From positions 1 to 33,999 of the forward strand of contig JBAYGJ010000006.1 in the NCBI GenBank assembly GCA_041666685.1: a stretch of 33,999 nt of DNA, in the 5' to 3' direction. The position numbers were made by a program, and so were the translations under genes. This DNA comes from JBAYGJ01 sp041666685 (GTDB lineage: Bacteria > Patescibacteriota > Patescibacteriia > UBA10025 > JAHIVO01). The number at the start of each line of letters is the position of its first letter. Within the stretch, counting starts at the first letter, position 1. Below the pieces are notes generated by a model, which saw nothing but the letters and a program-made list of their open reading frames with translations, ran no database searches and was not told the DNA's origin. Below are positions 30,169-33,999 of the stretch, piece after piece.

Positions 30169-31485
30169 ATGGCTAACCAAACATCAATGGAAAAGATCAC
30201 TTCTTTCGCCAAACGGCGGGGTTTTATTTTCCCGTCGGGTGAGAAATACGGCGGCCTGCAGGGGTTCTGGGATTTCGGCCCACTGGGCGTGGAGTTGAAG
30301 AACAACATCAAGAAAGCCTGGTGGAAGCGATTTGTTCAGTTAAGGGGTGACGTTGTAGGTTTGGATTCTGCTATAGTCACCAACCCGACAGTCTGGGAGA
30401 AAAGCGGACATGTGCAGGGATTTTCCGATTCGTTAGTTGAATGCAAGAAATGCCATCACCGTTTCAAGCTCGACGAACTTCATGATGCCGGCAAGTGCCC
30501 GGATTGCAGCGGTGAATTGACTGCGGAGCGTAAGTTCAACACTATGTTCAAAACGTTCGTCGGCCCGGCAGAAGATTCGACTTCGACGGCATATTTACGA
30601 CCGGAAACCGCTCAAAACATATTTGTAAATTTCGACAACGTCCGCCAGTCTATGCGTCTGCGCGCGCCGTTTGGTATTGCCCAGATCGGGAAGGCGTTCC
30701 GCAACGAGATCACGCCGGGTAACTTCATTTTCCGGTCACGGGAGTTTGAACAGATGGAATTGGAATATTTCGTTAATCCAAAAGAGGATTCTAAATATTT
30801 TAAGCAGTGGGTAGAGGACAGCTACCAGTGGTTTATTGATCTGGGTATAAAGAAAGACAATTTGCGCAAATACGAACAGAAAAAAGACGAGCTGGCGCAC
30901 TACGCCAAAGAGACGGTTGATCTGGAATATCATTTCGGGTTCGAGAAAGGCTGGGCTGAATTGATGGGCATTGCCAACCGGACAGACTTCGATTTGAAAG
31001 CCCATGGCTTTACCTATAAAGATGATATTACCAAAGAAGAGTTTGTGCCGTATGTGATTGAGCCGTCAGCCGGCGTTGACCGTGCCGCGTTAGCATTTTT
31101 ACTGGACGCATATCACGAGGTTGAAGGCGGACGGACAACTACAACGGAAAGTAATAAGGAGGTGGAAGTTGTTTTGCGCCTGCACAAAGACTTGGCGCCT
31201 TATAAAGCGGCTGTATTGCCTTTGTCAAAGAAAGAACAGATCAGTGGACCAGCACTGGAGGTTTATCATGATCTGCAGAAACATTTTATGGTGGCATATG
31301 ACGACGTCGCCTCAATTGGTCGGCGTTACCGGAGACAAGACGAAATCGGCACGCCATATTGCATTACCTTTGATTTCGACAGCCTGGAAGACAAGAAAGT
31401 CACCGTCCGCGATCGGGACACGATGAAGCAGGACCGGGTGGAGATCGGGGAGTTGGTTGATTATTTAAAGAATAATCTAGGTTGA
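30169..31485 (+). CDS. glyS: Glycyl-tRNA synthetase (dimeric class II type)
   Basis: The protein has 438 residues, the alpha2 form rather than the alpha/beta form. Start region: SFAKRRGFIFPSGEKYGGLQGFWDFGPLGVELKNN. A zinc-like insertion has ECKKCHHRF and GKCPDCSGEL near 96-122. Motif 2 is RPETAQNIFVNFDNV then MRLRAPFGIAQIGKAFRNEI, followed by FRSREFEQMELEYFV. Motif 3 is EPSAGVDRAALAFLLDAY near 300. The C-terminal anticodon-binding domain has LAPYKAAVLPLSKK and IGRRYRRQDEIGTPYCITFDFD. The start is set by the promoter and terminator positions; conservation begins at this ATG. A small membrane-protein gene starts 4 bp after the stop. Confidence 0.95.
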   Translation: MANQTSMEKITSFAKRRGFIFPSGEKYGGLQGFWDFGPLGVELKNNIKKAWWKRFVQLRGDVVGLDSAIVTNPTVWEKSGHVQGFSDSLVECKKCHHRFKLDELHDAGKCPDCSGELTAERKFNTMFKTFVGPAEDSTSTAYLRPETAQNIFVNFDNVRQSMRLRAPFGIAQIGKAFRNEITPGNFIFRSREFEQMELEYFVNPKEDSKYFKQWVEDSYQWFIDLGIKKDNLRKYEQKKDELAHYAKETVDLEYHFGFEKGWAELMGIANRTDFDLKAHGFTYKDDITKEEFVPYVIEPSAGVDRAALAFLLDAYHEVEGGRTTTTESNKEVEVVLRLHKDLAPYKAAVLPLSKKEQISGPALEVYHDLQKHFMVAYDDVASIGRRYRRQDEIGTPYCITFDFDSLEDKKVTVRDRDTMKQDRVEIGELVDYLKNNLG

Positions 31486-31489
31486 TTTA

Positions 31490-31819
31490 ATGAATTTCCG
31501 AAGCAAATTTTCATTTTTGTATGGTCTGTGGGGAATAATACCGTCCTTTATTGCCGGTGCGTTTGTTGCCGGAATGTTTATTGGCATATCAACTTTATTC
31601 ACTGCGGATAGCGGAAAAACATTTGGATTTATCGATCCAGTCGGGTATTCACTAGGTGGGCTATCTTTCATCATCAGTATGATCATGATTATCCGATACG
31701 GATATGGGAAGGGGATACAAAAAGAACAGGATGCCCAGGTACGTTTTCCAACCAAATTTTTTATCTGGAGCACTGTTGGCATGGTTGTGTTTATTCTTAT
31801 CTGGCTTGTTAATGCATAA
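31490..31819 (+). CDS. Small membrane protein of unknown function
   Basis: The protein has 109 residues with three hydrophobic helices: about 11-37 (LWGIIPSFIAGAFVAGMFIGISTLF), 52-70 (GYSLGGLSFIISMIMIIRYG) and 90-108 (FFIWSTVGMVVFILIWLVN). A basic, charged loop (YGKGIQKEQDAQVRFPTK) lies between the last two. No family is recognised. It begins 4 bp after the glyS stop and probably shares its transcript. AT content is somewhat higher than that of glyS. Confidence 0.7.
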   Translation: MNFRSKFSFLYGLWGIIPSFIAGAFVAGMFIGISTLFTADSGKTFGFIDPVGYSLGGLSFIISMIMIIRYGYGKGIQKEQDAQVRFPTKFFIWSTVGMVVFILIWLVNA

Positions 31820-31842
31820 TCAATATTTTAATTTATAAATTT

Positions 31843-32811
31843 ATGCGCGAAGGGTACCGTCCGCATCCAGAGGGGCTAGAAAATTCAGATGAAAAAAAGC
31901 ACGACAAACACCAAAAAGGCAGTGGCATTGTTGATAGGTTGAAATATGCCCTGAAAGTCGGGGCGATTATCGGCGGGACTATGCTTGGCGCCGGTGCAAT
32001 GCGCGGCGGGGAAGCAGTAGCGGCCCCCGAAAAGGATAAGGTCGGGGATAAAGAACATAAATGGACTGAGGCTCAGGAAATGCTTATCAAACAGATGTGG
32101 CACCGAACTAATGATCGGGTGATGGAATTGGATTCTGCCTATTATCAGGTAAAAGGAGACAATCTGCCGACAGATGTAGTTGATTTTTTCCAGAAAAAGG
32201 GCAATGAGTTTGCCACATCAGTTGTCGAAGGTGACGGTACTATGGATGATTTTGAAAAGGACCTGCAGGCATTGTACAGTATATTCCATAAGAACCTGGT
32301 CGGCGGAGATTCGGCCGCGGCCGAAACAGTCCCGGCAACGCGGGCGCCAGGCCAGGAAGCTGACGCTTCGGTAAAACAACAGGAAGGTGAGTTTGATGCA
32401 TTCGTGAGTAAGGGGGAAACTGAATTTGACCAGCGAACAAAGAACATGCAGCAAACAATGGATAAAACAGTAGAGAAATCCGAAGCTGCTTTTATGGAAA
32501 TACAAAATGACCCCGCTTTTACAGATTCGGATTCCACAGGCGTGCTGGCAGAAAAGTACAATTCTGCAGAGAATGCAGGACAACGTGACGTGATGCGGCA
32601 AGAAATACTTAAAACGTATTTGGGTTTTGAGATTCAGAAAGGCCATACTTTCAGCGAAGGGAAGTGGTCCGGAACCATTAAAAGAATTCCTGGTTTCATT
32701 TTGGAACTTAAATTTACTGTCGATAAAGCTGGAAATGTTGAAGGGAGCATAACTGACCAGTCTACCGGAGAAACATCAAACTATAGGGTAAATTTATCTG
32801 AATTGAAGTAA
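31843..32811 (+). CDS. Exported or membrane-anchored protein of unknown function
   Basis: The protein has 322 residues. A hydrophilic charged N-terminus (about 1-35, rich in His/Lys/Glu) precedes a hydrophobic stretch (about 38-55, ALKVGAIIGGTMLGAGAM) and an A-V-A-A-P sequence that could be a signal-peptidase site. The middle (about 60-235) is acidic and helical, with coiled-coil character in QRTKNMQQTMDKTVEKSEAAF and a low-complexity Ala/Thr/Pro linker near 160-178. The C-terminus (about 270-322) is a short beta domain, KWSGTIKRIPGFILELKFTV and GNVEGSITDQSTGETSNYRV. No known family is recognised. The HD-domain gene starts 1 bp after its stop. Confidence 0.7.
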   Translation: MREGYRPHPEGLENSDEKKHDKHQKGSGIVDRLKYALKVGAIIGGTMLGAGAMRGGEAVAAPEKDKVGDKEHKWTEAQEMLIKQMWHRTNDRVMELDSAYYQVKGDNLPTDVVDFFQKKGNEFATSVVEGDGTMDDFEKDLQALYSIFHKNLVGGDSAAAETVPATRAPGQEADASVKQQEGEFDAFVSKGETEFDQRTKNMQQTMDKTVEKSEAAFMEIQNDPAFTDSDSTGVLAEKYNSAENAGQRDVMRQEILKTYLGFEIQKGHTFSEGKWSGTIKRIPGFILELKFTVDKAGNVEGSITDQSTGETSNYRVNLSELK

Positions 32812-32812
32812 C

Positions 32813-33457
32813 ATGAAGCCCTATAAGTATTGGGAAAAAATATTAATAAAGGAACTGTACCGGCTCTGGAACCACAGCCAGAAATTTTTGAGGTGCCACG
32901 GGCCGGAACATCATATCCGCGTGTGGAAGACAGCCGAGCCGTTTGGTCGGAAGAAAGCCGCCGACATGGGCGTACTATTGGCAAGTTGCCTGTTACATGA
33001 CGTTTCCGCATTCAACAGAATGACTCCAAAAGGCCACGAAACGGTATCGGCACACATGGCGCAAAAAGTCTTGAAACGGATCGGTTTCCCGAAAGAAAAA
33101 ATACCGGCAGTACTGTCTGCCATTTCAGAACACCGCAGCGACAGCAAAGTAAAGAATAGCCTTGAAGGACGAATATTCAAAGCATTCGATAAAATAGATG
33201 CTTTTGGGCCGATCGGCGTATATCGCATACTGTTGCCGCTATCAATCCGGGGGTATTCATTGGAAGACATTATTGGATGGGCATTTGACCGCCAGCGGTT
33301 GGTGAAAAAATGGAAGTCAGTCACGTTTCCGGAACTGAGGAAGAAATATAGACCCAGGTATGATTATACGGTCGATTACTTTAAACAGCTGAAAGCCGAA
33401 CTGGGCCTGAAAAAAGTGAAGACTGTCTATTCTGAGAAAAAAGTATTTGCCCGATAA
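32813..33457 (+). CDS. HD-domain phosphohydrolase-like protein
   Basis: The protein has 214 residues. The HD-superfamily metal ligands are visible: a first His in HGPEHHIRVW near 30-37, the HD doublet in ASCLLHDVSAFN near 62, a further His in KGHETVSAHMAQKVL near 75-83, and SEHRSDSKVKN, then AFDKIDAFGPIG with the last Asp near 123-126. This resembles small cytosolic HD hydrolases acting on nucleotides or phosphate esters; the substrate is unknown. It follows the exported unknown protein by 1 bp and precedes a GNAT gene by 2 bp, forming a tight operon. Confidence 0.85.
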   Translation: MKPYKYWEKILIKELYRLWNHSQKFLRCHGPEHHIRVWKTAEPFGRKKAADMGVLLASCLLHDVSAFNRMTPKGHETVSAHMAQKVLKRIGFPKEKIPAVLSAISEHRSDSKVKNSLEGRIFKAFDKIDAFGPIGVYRILLPLSIRGYSLEDIIGWAFDRQRLVKKWKSVTFPELRKKYRPRYDYTVDYFKQLKAELGLKKVKTVYSEKKVFAR

Positions 33458-33459
33458 CC

Positions 33460-33900
33460 ATGCCAAAAACATACCAGATTAAAGAACTCGCTGCCAGCCA
33501 TCTTACCTCGGAGTTTTTTGCTACATTAGAACATCTGTCGAAAACCGTGAAGCCAGATATTGCCAAGGCAAAAAAGACATTGAAACTGATCAGGAAAAAT
33601 CCGAATCACAAGATTTTCGTGGCAGTTGATAAGCGCAACATGGTGGTTGGGTTGATTACACTGGTCATCGAGCAGAAATTCATCCATCGGTTCGGAAAGA
33701 TGTCACATATTGAAGACGTGGTAGTGCGCGAAGGTTTCGAAGGGCAGGGGATCGGAGGAGCACTGGTGAAACAGGCGATATGCGCTGCGGAAAAAGCCGG
33801 CTGTTACCGCATCCGTTTGTTCTGTTCGGACAGGAATGTGAAGTTCTATGCCAGAGCCGGATTTTTCCAGCATGAAAATGGCATGCAATTGGATTTATGA
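33460..33900 (+). CDS. GNAT-family N-acetyltransferase
   Basis: The protein has 146 residues. The acetyl-CoA loop is well preserved in IEDVVVREGFEGQGIGGALVKQAICAAEKAGCYRIRLFCSD, with the Q/R-x-x-G-x-G/A motif as E-G-Q-G-I-G-G. The ending FYARAGFFQHENGMQLDL is typical. The N-terminal helix region has KTLKLIRKNPNHKIFVAVDKRNMVVGLITLVI. It acetylates an amine of an unknown substrate. It lies 2 bp after the HD gene. The stop codon lies within a strong hairpin. Confidence 0.92.
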   Translation: MPKTYQIKELAASHLTSEFFATLEHLSKTVKPDIAKAKKTLKLIRKNPNHKIFVAVDKRNMVVGLITLVIEQKFIHRFGKMSHIEDVVVREGFEGQGIGGALVKQAICAAEKAGCYRIRLFCSDRNVKFYARAGFFQHENGMQLDL

Positions 33901-33927
33901 GAAGGCAACCTGCGGTTTCCTTCTCAT
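33897..33927 (+). terminator. Strong hairpin over the stop codon of the last GNAT gene
   Basis: ATGAGAAGG (33897-33905) pairs perfectly with CCTTCTCAT (33919-33927), and AACC pairs with GGTT inside. The stop codon TGA is in the left arm. No T-tract follows, so it may be a terminator without U-run or a 3'-end protecting hairpin. From 33928 to the window end I see no gene. Confidence 0.5.
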
Positions 33928-33999
33928 CAGCTCATCCTTCCCTGAGAGGTATCGCTCGCTCCGGGACCCACAAGACCCGTGAGCTCGCGATGATTTAGA

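Overview
This window reads as a chromosomal segment of an ultra-small-genome bacterium of the Patescibacteria (CPR), most likely from a Parcubacteria-like lineage. That assignment is inference. It rests on an ArgRS with TLGN in place of the HIGH box, a TrbC/VirB2-like pilin of the Mbov_0395 type, a DUF11 surface protein, many membrane glycosyltransferases, and very compact genes. TGA is used as a stop (for example in recO and the sigma factor gene), so the standard bacterial code applies and the Gracilibacteria glycine recoding does not. I see no rRNA, tRNA, CRISPR array, transposase or phage gene.

Layout. Positions 1-136 hold short direct and inverted repeats. Positions 132-1086 (minus) hold the complete trans-translation pair: tmRNA (ssrA) and smpB. 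Positions 1159-3917 (minus) hold an ECF-type sigma factor translationally coupled to a single-pass membrane protein with an extracellular beta-propeller, probably a sigma/anti-sigma sensor pair. Plus-strand housekeeping genes follow: argS, a GT4 glycosyltransferase, a UPF0235 protein, a 500-bp intergenic stretch with a possible RNA and a 27-residue hydrophobic peptide, then ileS, recO, a DUF11 surface protein, tgt, a pyrophosphatase-like protein, a membrane-anchored DsbA-like protein and a GNAT protein. Positions 16185-24856 form a cell-surface glycan locus: two membrane GT-C type proteins, a GT2, a GT4, a methyltransferase, a polysaccharide pyruvyl transferase family protein, an LPG-synthase-TM/flippase-like protein and a membrane accessory protein.

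Positions 24975-28139 hold a small membrane protein followed by a very unusual Hsp100: a ClpC/ClpB-like double AAA+ ATPase with an N-terminal DnaJ-type zinc finger, two transmembrane helices, a degenerate first AAA module, no middle domain and no ClpP-docking loop. It is the best candidate here for an undescribed system. After it come a leaderless pilin-like gene (minus), a fused tandem CDP-alcohol phosphatidyltransferase with two complete active-site motifs, glyS, two unknown membrane or exported proteins, an HD-domain protein and a second GNAT protein.

Regulation. Several genes (argS, the pilin, the 16185 glycosyltransferase, the GT2) have a -10 hexamer exactly 6 nt before the start codon, which implies leaderless mRNAs. 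smpB, glyS, ileS and the DUF11 gene have predicted leaders of only a few nucleotides. Other genes carry ordinary Shine-Dalgarno sites. In several gaps the terminator of one gene is nested with the promoter of the next. All functional statements come from reading sequence and motifs; no database search was run.
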